Shown piece by piece: positions 43,582 to 51,880 of a stretch of 64,000 bases of DNA (positions are counted from its first letter, which is position 1; each line of letters opens with the position of its first letter). The stretch is from Desulfobulbus alkaliphilus. GTDB taxonomy: Bacteria; Desulfobacterota; Desulfobulbia; Desulfobulbales; Desulfobulbaceae. Made by a program: the position numbers and the translations under genes. A model generated the notes under the pieces. That model was not told the origin of the DNA, did not search any database, and worked only from the letters and a program-made list of their open reading frames with translations. The stretch lies in NCBI RefSeq assembly GCF_016918545.1, contig NZ_JAFFQC010000002.1, positions 1-64,000 on the forward strand, in the 5' to 3' direction.

Positions 43582-45758
43582 CCTTGAACGACTCCCACAT
43601 GCGCAAATATCCGCTCAAGCTCAGCCCTGGCTGTAGCTGCAGAAATTTCAGCGGCTTTGAGATTTCGCACCGCATCCGAAAGCGGCACCACCACCTCCGG
43701 CTCAAAGGTATCCACATAACGCGGCAGGTTGAGGTTGAATTCGTTCTCCTCGATCTCGCCCTTGTTCACCAGGGCGAAGTAGCGGCGGGCCTCATCGGGG
43801 TCGTTGCAGATGCGGCGCAGGTCGTCGGCCGCCTCGTTCAGGTGGGCGATCTCGCGCTCGGCGGCGATCCGGATCTCCTGCTCGCGGCTTTCGCGCTCCT
43901 CCTGGAGCTTGTTCAGCTCCTTGATCGCCTTGTTGAGTTGTTTCAAATGGGCCTTGATGGCGGCGATCAGCAGTTTGCGGGCATCGTCGAATTGCTTCTT
44001 GGGCTTGGCGAGTTTGGCCTTGAGCGCCGCCTTGTCGCCTCGCCCGGCGGCGTCGATTTGGACCTGCACCTGTTCCACCTCGGCCTTGAGCGTGGCGAGC
44101 GGGCCGAACCACTTGTGTTCGGGGGCGATGGCGTCATTGACGGCGGCCACCTTGAGATCCAGCGCGTCGAGTTCGGCCTGTTCAGCCACCAGTCGCGCCA
44201 GCGGCGCAAGTACAGGGCCGAAGACATCCTCGATATCAGCCAAGCGCTGGTCGCGGTTCTGCTCCACCTCGCGGATCAGTAGCGCGGCATGGCTGTCCAC
44301 CAAGGTCTTGGCCCGGTCCAGATCGCCAAAGGCGCGCCAGGGCACCAGGATGCGCATCAGGTCCGAGGGGCGCAGCAGGTTCTGGGGGTTGGCTTTCTGG
44401 AAGTGACGCGAGGCCCAGATCATCAGAGTCTTGCCCTTGCGCGCCTCCGGCTTGTTCTTGTTCAAGAGCAGCAGGCAGGCGGGCACGCCGTTGCCGTAGA
44501 AAAGCTTGGAGGGAAGCACCACGATGCACTCGATCAAGTCCGCTTCCACGAAGCCGCGCCGGATCACATATTCAGCGTCGGCCTTCTGGTTCTGGCCGTC
44601 CTCTTCCTCGGTCTGTTCCGGCTGACCGCGAAAGAGCACCCCCTGGGACATGACCACCATCCCCTTGCCGGACTCGCCGTTTTCGGGGACGAAGTCTTTT
44701 AACGACTTGGCGATCTGCTGCAGCCAGGCCCAGTCGCCATTGGAGGCAGGCGGCATGCCAAACGAAAGGCGGCCGAACTTGTCGCCGCTGGCCACGGTGT
44801 CGTGCCCCCAATCCTCCAGTGAAAAAGGAGGATTCATGATGATGCGGTCGAAGGTTTTCAGGCGGTTGGCACTGGTGAGATGACGCGGGTCGCGCAGGGA
44901 GTCGCCCTGTTTGTGCTCCCACACCGGCACGCCATGCAGGATCATGTTGATACGCGAGATGTTGTAGGTGACGACGTTGGATTCCTGGCCATGCAGAAAG
45001 AGCTGTCGCACGTCGCCGCCGCGCTTCTTCACATAGCGGAGACACTGCAGCAGCAGTCCGCCGGAGCCGCTGGCCCAGTCGCAGATGCTCATTCCGGGTT
45101 TCGGCTCCAACATCTCGGACATGAGAAAACCCACCTCGGCCGGGGTGTAGAACTCGCCACTCGATTTGCCCGCCTTGCTGGCAAAGTTGCGGATCAGGTA
45201 CTCGTAGGCGTTGCCGAACAGGTCATCGGAGACGTGAGCGCGGTCAAACTGTTTGCTGCCGAAGTGGTTGATCAGGTTGACCAGCTTGTCGCGGGGCAAC
45301 TCGTTCTGCTTGTTGAAATCGATCTTGCCGGTGAGGATGCCGTCGAAATTGTTCTGCCGGTGGGCATTGGCCCGCTCGATGGCGAGCATGGCGTCGTTCA
45401 ACGCCTGGCCGAGCTGGCCCTTGGCGGTGCGGGCGACTTTGGCCCAGTCCGCCGCCTCGGGGACGATGAAATGGTGGTTCTGCGGATCGCGGGCCAGTTG
45501 CAGCGCCTGCTCCTGCTCCACGCCCGCCTTGATCAGGGTATCGGCCTGGGTGCGGACCTCTTCCTCGTAGCAGTCGTTGATGCGCTTGTAGAACAGCAGG
45601 GCGAACACATAGCCGCGAAACTCGGAATGGTCGGCATTGCCGCGCAGGATGTCGGCGGCCTTGTCGAGATAGCTCTCCAACTCGCCCTGGGTCATGCGCC
45701 GGGTGGGGCGCACCACGATGGGCGCTTCGAGCGTGGTGAGAAGTTCGGTCAGATTCAT
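43578..45758 (-). CDS. hsdM: Type I DNA adenine methyltransferase, M subunit
   Basis: 726 residues, longer than the usual ~500. N-terminal HsdM helical domain (QGELESYLDKAADILRGNAD), AdoMet motif I region MSICDWASGSGGLLLQCLRY, motif IV IIMNPPFSLEDW, target for N6-adenine. From ~510 a long charged coiled coil (LKAKLAKPKKQFDDARKLLI, ELNKLQEERESREQEIRIAA) and a short C-terminal domain; this extension occurs in one branch of HsdM proteins. Heads the RM operon; modifies host sites and with HsdS forms the core enzyme. Confidence 0.93.
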   Translation of the reverse strand: MNLTELLTTLEAPIVVRPTRRMTQGELESYLDKAADILRGNADHSEFRGYVFALLFYKRINDCYEEEVRTQADTLIKAGVEQEQALQLARDPQNHHFIVPEAADWAKVARTAKGQLGQALNDAMLAIERANAHRQNNFDGILTGKIDFNKQNELPRDKLVNLINHFGSKQFDRAHVSDDLFGNAYEYLIRNFASKAGKSSGEFYTPAEVGFLMSEMLEPKPGMSICDWASGSGGLLLQCLRYVKKRGGDVRQLFLHGQESNVVTYNISRINMILHGVPVWEHKQGDSLRDPRHLTSANRLKTFDRIIMNPPFSLEDWGHDTVASGDKFGRLSFGMPPASNGDWAWLQQIAKSLKDFVPENGESGKGMVVMSQGVLFRGQPEQTEEEDGQNQKADAEYVIRRGFVEADLIECIVVLPSKLFYGNGVPACLLLLNKNKPEARKGKTLMIWASRHFQKANPQNLLRPSDLMRILVPWRAFGDLDRAKTLVDSHAALLIREVEQNRDQRLADIEDVFGPVLAPLARLVAEQAELDALDLKVAAVNDAIAPEHKWFGPLATLKAEVEQVQVQIDAAGRGDKAALKAKLAKPKKQFDDARKLLIAAIKAHLKQLNKAIKELNKLQEERESREQEIRIAAEREIAHLNEAADDLRRICNDPDEARRYFALVNKGEIEENEFNLNLPRYVDTFEPEVVVPLSDAVRNLKAAEISAATARAELERIFAHVGVVQG

Positions 45759-45772
45759 GAATGCTCCATTCC

Positions 45773-45993
45773 TTATTGTGTGCCGCCGGGGCTGGTGTTG
45801 CCGGGCTCCGCCGCGCCGCCGGATTCGACCCAGGCATCTACCTGGCTTATGTTGAACTTCCAGAGACGGCTCATGCGGTGCGCGGGCATTTCATGTGTAT
45901 TGATCTGATCCATTGGTATACGGTGTCATTGCTGATCTCGGGGTGTTTGTAGTTTTCCGATGTCGACAACCAGCGGTCCTCAATCTCGTTCAT
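45773..45993 (-). pseudogene. Excisionase-type helix-turn-helix regulator, frameshifted
   Basis: MNEIEDRWLSTSENYKHPEI then SNDTVYQWI is the MerR/excisionase HTH start; about base 45900-45913 the frame is lost, and in another frame EMPAHRMSRLWKFNISQVDA, WVESGGAAEPG completes the family pattern before a TAA 15 bp ahead of hsdM. Small HTH genes of this kind often precede hsdM. As read it gives only 40 residues. Possible loss of control over the RM operon, or a sequence error. Confidence 0.65.
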
Positions 45994-46160
45994 GCTTAAA
46001 ACTCCACGGACGTTTTGACCAGCAGCCATGTCCGCCAAGAGGGTAACAGGAGAGAGAAGGTGCGACTCTCCTCTTTGCAAGCCTTACAAGATATAAATGG
46101 TATCCGTGCTAAGTCAAAGGATACTTGCCGATTCAGACCGATTCCGTAAAACATGCACAT

Positions 46161-46224
46161 AAAAAAAGGGGGATGATGCATTGATCGTTGAACATCAACG
46201 ACCAATGCATCATCCCCCCTTTTT
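46161..46224. terminator. Strong bidirectional terminator hairpin
   Basis: AAAAAAAGGGGGATGATGCA..TTGATCGTTGA pairs with TCAACGAC.CAATGCATCAT and CCCCCCTTTTT: about 24 bp with one bulged base and a 3-base loop, A/T runs on both sides. It ends the icmF transcript and insulates the RM operon; 46225-46254 is short spacer. Confidence 0.85.
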
Positions 46225-46254
46225 AAAACCGCCCCACACGTGGGGCGGCAGCAA

Positions 46255-49200
46255 CTACATGGAGCGTCGGTATTGGCCGCCCACCTCATAGAGGGTCGAG
46301 GTGATCTGACCAAGGGAACAGACCCGCACCGCATCAATCAGGTCGGCAAAGACATTGCCGTTGTTGATCACCGTGTCCTTGAGTCGGTCAAGCATGGGGC
46401 CGGCGGCATCCTGATTGCGCGCCTGGAATTCGCGCAGCCGTTTGATCTGGGATTGTTTTTCCTCCTCGGTTGAACGGGCCAGCTCGATCTCGATCGGGAC
46501 TTCACCCTTGGGATTGCGGAAGGTGTTGACCCCGATAATCGGATAGGAACCGTCATGTTTTTTATGCTCGTAGTAGAGCGACTCTTCCTGGATCTTGCTG
46601 CGCTGATAGCCGGTTTCCATGGCGCCAAGCACCCCGCCGCGGGCGGCAATGGCCTCGAACTCCTTGAGCACCGCCTCTTCAACCAGGTCGGTCAACTCGT
46701 CGATGATAAAAGCACCCTGATTGGGGTTTTCGTTCATGGCCAAGCCCCATTCACGGTTGATGACCAGCTGAATGGCCATGGCCCGGCGCACCGATTCTTC
46801 CGTGGGGGTGGTGATCGCCTCGTCATAGGCATTGGTATGGAGGCTGTTACAGTTGTCATAGATGGCGATCAGGGCCTGCAGGGTGGTGCGGATGTCGTTG
46901 AAGGCCATCTCCTGGGCGTGCAGGGTACGGCCCGACGTCTGAATGTGGTACTTCAGTTTCTGTGAACGTTCATTGCCGCCATACTTGTTCTTCATGGCCA
47001 CGGCCCAGATACGGCGGGCCACCCGGCCGATCACCGAGTATTCCGGCTCCATGCCGTTGGAGAAGAAGAAACTTAAGTTGGGAGCAAAATCATCGATGTG
47101 CATCCCCCGCGCCAGGTAGGCCTCGACATAGGTAAACCCGTTGGCCAAGGTGAAGGCTAATTGTGAAATCGGGTTGGCCCCGGCCTCGGCAATATGATAG
47201 CCGGAGATGGAGACTGAATAGAAATTACGGACCTGATGCTCGACAAAGTATTCCTGAATATCGCCCATCATTTTCAGGGCAAACTCAGTGGAGAAGATAC
47301 AGGTGTTCTGGCCCTGATCCTCCTTGAGGATGTCCGCCTGGACCGTGCCGCGAACCGAGGAAAAAACCCGCCTGCGAATGTCGGCTGCCTCTTCCGCGGT
47401 CGGCTGGCGACCGTAGTCGACTGCAAAGCGGTCGATCTGCTGATCAAGGGCGGTGTTGAAAAAACAGGCAAGGATGATCGGTGCCGGTCCATTGATGGTC
47501 ATGGAGACCGAGGTGGTCGGCGCACACAGGTCAAAACCGCTGTAAAGCACTTTCATGTCATCCAGAGTGGCAATGGAAACGCCTGAATTGCCAATCTTGC
47601 CGTAAATATCCGGCCGCTCGTCCGGGTCACAGCCATACAGGGTGGCCGAGTCAAAGGCCGTGGAGAGACGATGCGCCGGCATACCCTCGCTGACCGTCTT
47701 GAAGCGCCTGTTGGTGCGGAAGGCATCCCCTTCTCCGGCAAACATCCGGGTTGGATCTTCATTCTCCCGCTTGAAGGGAAAAACACCGGCAGTAAAGGGA
47801 AACAGTCCCGGCAGGTTTTCCTTGCGCAGAAAACGGAGGAGTTCGCCCTGGTCCTGATAGCGCGGCAGATAGACTTTGCGGATGATCGATCCTGACAACG
47901 AGGTTCGGGTCAATCTGGTGCGGATCTCTTTGTCGCGGATCCTGACCACATGTTCTTCCCCCCGGTACTGGGCAGCCAACTCCGGCCATTGATCCAGCAT
48001 TCTCCGTACCTGGGGATCCAGCTCCCCTTCCTTTCGTCCAAGCAGTTCATCGAAGCTGCCCAGCGGCTTGCCGCAGATGGAAAACAACTTCCTGGAGATG
48101 GTCAGGGCCTGACATTCACGGATCTTGTCCACCTGGTCCTCGGTATGGGCATGATAGTCACGGACCGAAGCTGCTATTTCAGCCAAATAGCGGGAGCGTT
48201 CCGCCGGAACTATGGCACGATGACCGGCTGATTGCGGCGTGGTCACCGTCGGCAGGCGGCCCGGCTTGAGGACGAGTCCCTGCTCACGCAGGGTGGGCAG
48301 CAGAGCCTGAAACAACGCGGTCACTCCCTCATCGTTGAAGCGGGCGGCGATGGTGGGAAAAACCGGCATCCGGTCAGCGGGGGTGGCAAAGGCTCCATGG
48401 TTGCGCTGGTATTGCTTGCGCACATCGCGCAGGGCATCCTCGGCACCGCTCCGGTCAAATTTATTGATGGCCACGAAATGGGCAAAATCGAGCATATCGA
48501 TCTTTTCCAATTGGGAAGCAGCCCCGAATTCCGGCGTCATGACGTAGAGCGAAGTGTCCACATAGGGCACAATGGCCGCATTACCCTGGCCAATACCCGA
48601 GGTTTCGACAATGATCAGGTCAAAACCCGACAGTTTACAGGCGGCAATCACCTCGGGCAGGGCCGTGGAAAGCTCCGAACCGGTCTCCCGGGTGGCCAGC
48701 GAGCGCATGTAAATATTGGGATGCTCGATGGCATTCATACGGATACGGTCACCCAACAGGGCTCCGCCGGTTCGTTTCCGGGATGGATCGATGCTGATAA
48801 TGGCTATTTTCAGGCGGTCATCCTGGTCAAGGCGGAAGCGGCGAACCAGTTCGTCGGTGAGCGACGACTTCCCAGCTCCGCCGGTTCCGGTGATCCCCAG
48901 GACCGGCGTCTTGATGTCTGCGATGGCCTCCTTGATCCCTTGGCCCAGGGATTCCGGATAGGCGCTGTTTTCCAGAGCGGTTATCACCCGGGCCAGGACT
49001 CTCCGATTGCCGCTTTTCAGTCCGCTGAGAACGGCATCCAGATCCTGGGGTGCAAGGGGGGACAGATCGACATCCGCTATACTGACCACCTCGTCAATCA
49101 TGCCCTGCAAGCCCATATTCTGCCCCTCTTCAGGGGTATAGATCCTGGAGACACCATAGGCGTGCAGCTCCTGCAACTCTTCAGCGACAATGACTCCGCC

Positions 49201-49515
49201 GCCACCTCCGAACACCTTGATGTTTGCCCCATCGCCTTCCTTGAACAGATCGATCATGTAGGTAAAAAATTCGACATGTCCACCCTGATAGGAGGTGATG
49301 GCAATGCCCTGGACATCTTCCTGCAGGGCGGCATTGACGATCTCCTGTACCGAGCGGTTATGGCCGAGATGGATCACCTCCACCCCGGTACTCTGCAGGA
49401 TACGGCGCATGATATTGATGGTGGCGTCGTGACCGTCGAAGAGCGAGGCCGCGGTGACAAAGCGAACTTTGTGGGTAGGCTTGTATGGTTGTGGGGCGGT
49501 GATCTGTTCCATCAA
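46255..49515 (-). CDS. icmF: Fused isobutyryl-CoA mutase (IcmF)
   Basis: 1086 residues in the IcmF order: B12-binding domain 1-150 ([15 protein letters not shown] with the cobalt-ligand His, [14 protein letters not shown]), MeaI-type G-protein chaperone ~200-420 ([15 protein letters not shown]-loop, [31 protein letters not shown]), linker, and a (beta/alpha)8 mutase domain ~560-1086 ([41 protein letters not shown]). Interconverts isobutyryl- and n-butyryl-CoA with adenosylcobalamin; some members act on pivalyl/isovaleryl-CoA. Monocistronic with a strong terminator. Confidence 0.93.
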   Translation of the reverse strand: MMEQITAPQPYKPTHKVRFVTAASLFDGHDATINIMRRILQSTGVEVIHLGHNRSVQEIVNAALQEDVQGIAITSYQGGHVEFFTYMIDLFKEGDGANIKVFGGGGGVIVAEELQELHAYGVSRIYTPEEGQNMGLQGMIDEVVSIADVDLSPLAPQDLDAVLSGLKSGNRRVLARVITALENSAYPESLGQGIKEAIADIKTPVLGITGTGGAGKSSLTDELVRRFRLDQDDRLKIAIISIDPSRKRTGGALLGDRIRMNAIEHPNIYMRSLATRETGSELSTALPEVIAACKLSGFDLIIVETSGIGQGNAAIVPYVDTSLYVMTPEFGAASQLEKIDMLDFAHFVAINKFDRSGAEDALRDVRKQYQRNHGAFATPADRMPVFPTIAARFNDEGVTALFQALLPTLREQGLVLKPGRLPTVTTPQSAGHRAIVPAERSRYLAEIAASVRDYHAHTEDQVDKIRECQALTISRKLFSICGKPLGSFDELLGRKEGELDPQVRRMLDQWPELAAQYRGEEHVVRIRDKEIRTRLTRTSLSGSIIRKVYLPRYQDQGELLRFLRKENLPGLFPFTAGVFPFKRENEDPTRMFAGEGDAFRTNRRFKTVSEGMPAHRLSTAFDSATLYGCDPDERPDIYGKIGNSGVSIATLDDMKVLYSGFDLCAPTTSVSMTINGPAPIILACFFNTALDQQIDRFAVDYGRQPTAEEAADIRRRVFSSVRGTVQADILKEDQGQNTCIFSTEFALKMMGDIQEYFVEHQVRNFYSVSISGYHIAEAGANPISQLAFTLANGFTYVEAYLARGMHIDDFAPNLSFFFSNGMEPEYSVIGRVARRIWAVAMKNKYGGNERSQKLKYHIQTSGRTLHAQEMAFNDIRTTLQALIAIYDNCNSLHTNAYDEAITTPTEESVRRAMAIQLVINREWGLAMNENPNQGAFIIDELTDLVEEAVLKEFEAIAARGGVLGAMETGYQRSKIQEESLYYEHKKHDGSYPIIGVNTFRNPKGEVPIEIELARSTEEEKQSQIKRLREFQARNQDAAGPMLDRLKDTVINNGNVFADLIDAVRVCSLGQITSTLYEVGGQYRRSM

Positions 49516-49686
49516 GGGACTCCATATTCATTGTTGGTTGAAGTTTTCAGGAAACCGTGCAGGCATTTTGTCCACATCGTCAATATCATTTCCCAAGGGA
49601 CAGGACAATCGGCTCTATGCCTGTGATAGCATTTGCCGGTGCGCCACGATGCAGATCGAAAAATCTCTTTGCTGGTTGGAGATTTC
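49516..49686. other. Intergenic between icmF and DUF4126 gene
   Basis: 171 bp, no gene. icmF promoter expected; no cobalamin riboswitch-like structure was recognised. Confidence 0.3.
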
Positions 49687-50304
49687 TCATCTGGAACGGT
49701 CTTTTCTCAACACCCCTGTCAACCGACGAAAAAGAGAAGCAATGCCCCGCCAGATTCGGGGGATCAGCCATATGGCCGCCAGGATGAAAAGAAGAAAACA
49801 CGCTAAAAACACCCAGGGATACTGGACCGCGGCCCAGATGCCGGCAATCACCGCCAGATCTTCACTGATTGACAAGGTCCAATTGCTGACCGGTTCCGGA
49901 GAGGTGTTCACCATAATCCTGGAGCCGGCCTTGACCGCATGGGTCCCGGCGGACACCGTCCCGCCAAGGATTGCAGCGGCCGTGATCATGGCCGGATCGA
50001 CCTGCCCCACGGCCCCGACAGCGAGCACGGCTCCAGCTGGGATACGGATAAAGGTGTGCAGCGAATCCCAGAGCGTGTCCAGTCCCGGAATTTTGTCGGT
50101 AACAAACTCAACCACATACATCAGGCCCGCCGCCCCGATCACCCAGGGGTGGGCCAATACCTGCAGATCCGCGGGCAAGTCGACTGTCCCGTTCAATCCC
50201 ATCACCCCCAGCATCAGGATGGCGGCATACAGGTTGATACCACTGGCCCAGGCCACTCCCATGGTCAGGGCGATAATGCTGGTGATTTGATCGAAGCCGT
50301 CCAT
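49687..50304 (-). CDS. DUF4126 inner-membrane protein
   Basis: 205 residues. MGVAWASGINLYAAILMLGV, LAHPWVIGAAGLMYVVEFVT and AVGQVDPAMITAAAILGGTV with GTHAVKAGSR fit DUF4126: six or so membrane spans with a GINLY start and a conserved HxxKaxsR. Function unknown. C-terminus basic (RIWRGIASLFRRLTGVLRKD). Confidence 0.85.
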   Translation of the reverse strand: MDGFDQITSIIALTMGVAWASGINLYAAILMLGVMGLNGTVDLPADLQVLAHPWVIGAAGLMYVVEFVTDKIPGLDTLWDSLHTFIRIPAGAVLAVGAVGQVDPAMITAAAILGGTVSAGTHAVKAGSRIMVNTSPEPVSNWTLSISEDLAVIAGIWAAVQYPWVFLACFLLFILAAIWLIPRIWRGIASLFRRLTGVLRKDRSR

Positions 50305-50391
50305 TGCTACTCGACCGGAGCTTATATTACTGCAGGGAGAAAAGGGCGGCGACAGATCGGTGGTGCGAAAAGCGCACTTTCCATGGCAGGA

Positions 50392-50847
50392 TTACCCAAA
50401 GGCCACATCATCCGCACAGCCCCGCCGTGACGAAAAAATGCTTAAATCCAGTTCATCCGACAGGCATTCAAGGAGCTTCCAGCCTGCCAGGCTGTTTCCT
50501 TTGACGTCCAAACCCGGCCCAAAAACAGCGATTCCCAGACGCTGTGGTGAAATAGCCATAATACCGCCGCCAACCCCGCTTTTCCCGGGCAGACCGACGT
50601 CCACGGCAAACTCTCCTGATCCGTCGTACATACCGCAGGTGGTCATGACCGCCTTCACTATTCGTGCGGTTTTGCTAACGAACATTCGCTCATTGCTCCA
50701 GGGTGCTCGACCGTCAAAGGACAAAACAGCCGCCATTCGAGCAATGTTCGTACAGTTAACCTCTACAGAACACAATCTGAAATACACATCCAGCAGCGAG
50801 TTTACGTTGTCTTCGATGATACCGGTGCTTTTCATAAAGTAGGCCAA
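50392..50847 (-). pseudogene. glsA: C-terminal half of glutaminase
   Basis: MKSTGIIEDNVNSLLDVYFR, LCSVEVNC, VSKTARIVKAVMTTCGMYDG, SGEFAVDVGLPGKSGVGGGI, AVFGPGLDVKGNSLAG are GlsA motifs (second half, incl. the conserved Tyr/Gly-rich VGLPaKSGVGGGI). The first ~150 residues with the catalytic Ser-x-x-Lys are absent, and an in-frame TGA lies just upstream. Not a functional glutaminase. It directly follows the transglutaminase operon, separated by ~100 bp that reads NVVINYHQDSDQWVIYDD in one frame, an unrecognised scrap. Confidence 0.82.
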
Positions 50848-50947
50848 AGATCAGTTACGGTCACCGATCACACCAATGCCGGTTATTATAAACCAGCCGT
50901 TCCAATTGTCGTCGTAGATGACCCATTGATCTGAATCTTGATGGTAG

Positions 50948-51880
50948 TTAATCACGACATTTGATGGGTTGAGAATCGTTTTGCATGCAACGTGCTGGTG
51001 TCCAAATATTTTCAACTGCCACATCAACGTTGACAGAGAGTCGATGAGTTCCGCCGCCCATAACAACACCTTTGACGGGTGCAACATCACCATAATCACG
51101 CCCCCAGGCCAGAGTTATGTGTCGTTCTCCAACAACGAGATTGTTCGTCGGATCGAAATCAACCCAACCGAAGTCCGGAATGAAAAGAGAGACCCAGGCA
51201 TGAGATGCGTCTGAACCGATCAGTTTGGGTTTTCCCGGAGCCGGTATTGTTTCCAGATACCCGCTGACATACCGTGCGGCCAGGCCGAGAGCGCGCAGGC
51301 AACTGATAGTCAGGTGGGCAAAGTCCTGACACACCCCTCTGCGCTTTTCTAGAATCTGGCTCACCGTTGTATCAATGGTACTGACGGTTTTATCATAGGA
51401 AAATTCATTATAAATTCTCTGCATCAGGTCCAGGGCGGCGAACAGCACCGGGGCTCCTGGTGTAAAAGATGTTTTGGCAAAGGCTGCGGTTTGCGAACTG
51501 ACCGTGATCAGCGGGCTGGCAAAAAGAAACTGGAGGGCGTCAAAGTCATCCCGGTGTTTATATGACAGCAAACGTTGAGCCACTGATTCCCATGGTGGGG
51601 TCGTAGACGGATCTGGTTGTACTTGAATGGAGGTTTGCACAATGCTGGTAGCTTTCACCTTAAGTTCATTATGAGGTTCCTGAATCATGAAGACATCTAC
51701 GGTGTTTCCGAAAAAATCCGTGCGCCGGTGCCGGTACTGCGGTTGTGGAAGAATTTCCAGACTGCTTTGCAAAACGGATTGGTAAGCAGTGGTGCGGGGA
51801 CTCAGAAAAAGTTCGTTTTGGGAAAGTGAAGCAGGTTCCGAATAGGTGTATCCGGTTGTATGCGTGATCGCGTATTTCAT
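50948..51880 (-). CDS. Transglutaminase-like cysteine peptidase/transferase (COG1305)
   Basis: 310 residues. Residues 1-80 are the bacterial transglutaminase N-terminal beta domain (YAITHTTGYTYSEPASLSQN). The papain-like core holds RRGVCQDFAHLTISCLRALG (Cys ~183), SDASHAWVSLFI (His ~231) and WVDFDPTNN (Asp ~246), so the triad is complete. No signal peptide. ATGA overlap with the ATP-grasp/alpha-E fusion gene makes them a unit. Relatives in this context are predicted to form or cut isopeptide/amide bonds with the ligase partners. Confidence 0.88.
   Translation of the reverse strand: MKYAITHTTGYTYSEPASLSQNELFLSPRTTAYQSVLQSSLEILPQPQYRHRRTDFFGNTVDVFMIQEPHNELKVKATSIVQTSIQVQPDPSTTPPWESVAQRLLSYKHRDDFDALQFLFASPLITVSSQTAAFAKTSFTPGAPVLFAALDLMQRIYNEFSYDKTVSTIDTTVSQILEKRRGVCQDFAHLTISCLRALGLAARYVSGYLETIPAPGKPKLIGSDASHAWVSLFIPDFGWVDFDPTNNLVVGERHITLAWGRDYGDVAPVKGVVMGGGTHRLSVNVDVAVENIWTPARCMQNDSQPIKCRD

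Noticed and set aside
48232-49626. 464-codon plus-strand frame
   Set aside because: Mirror of icmF, whose domains are unambiguous on the minus strand.
49516-49686. Cobalamin riboswitch upstream of icmF
   Set aside because: The leader is short and no B12-box-like sequence was recognised.
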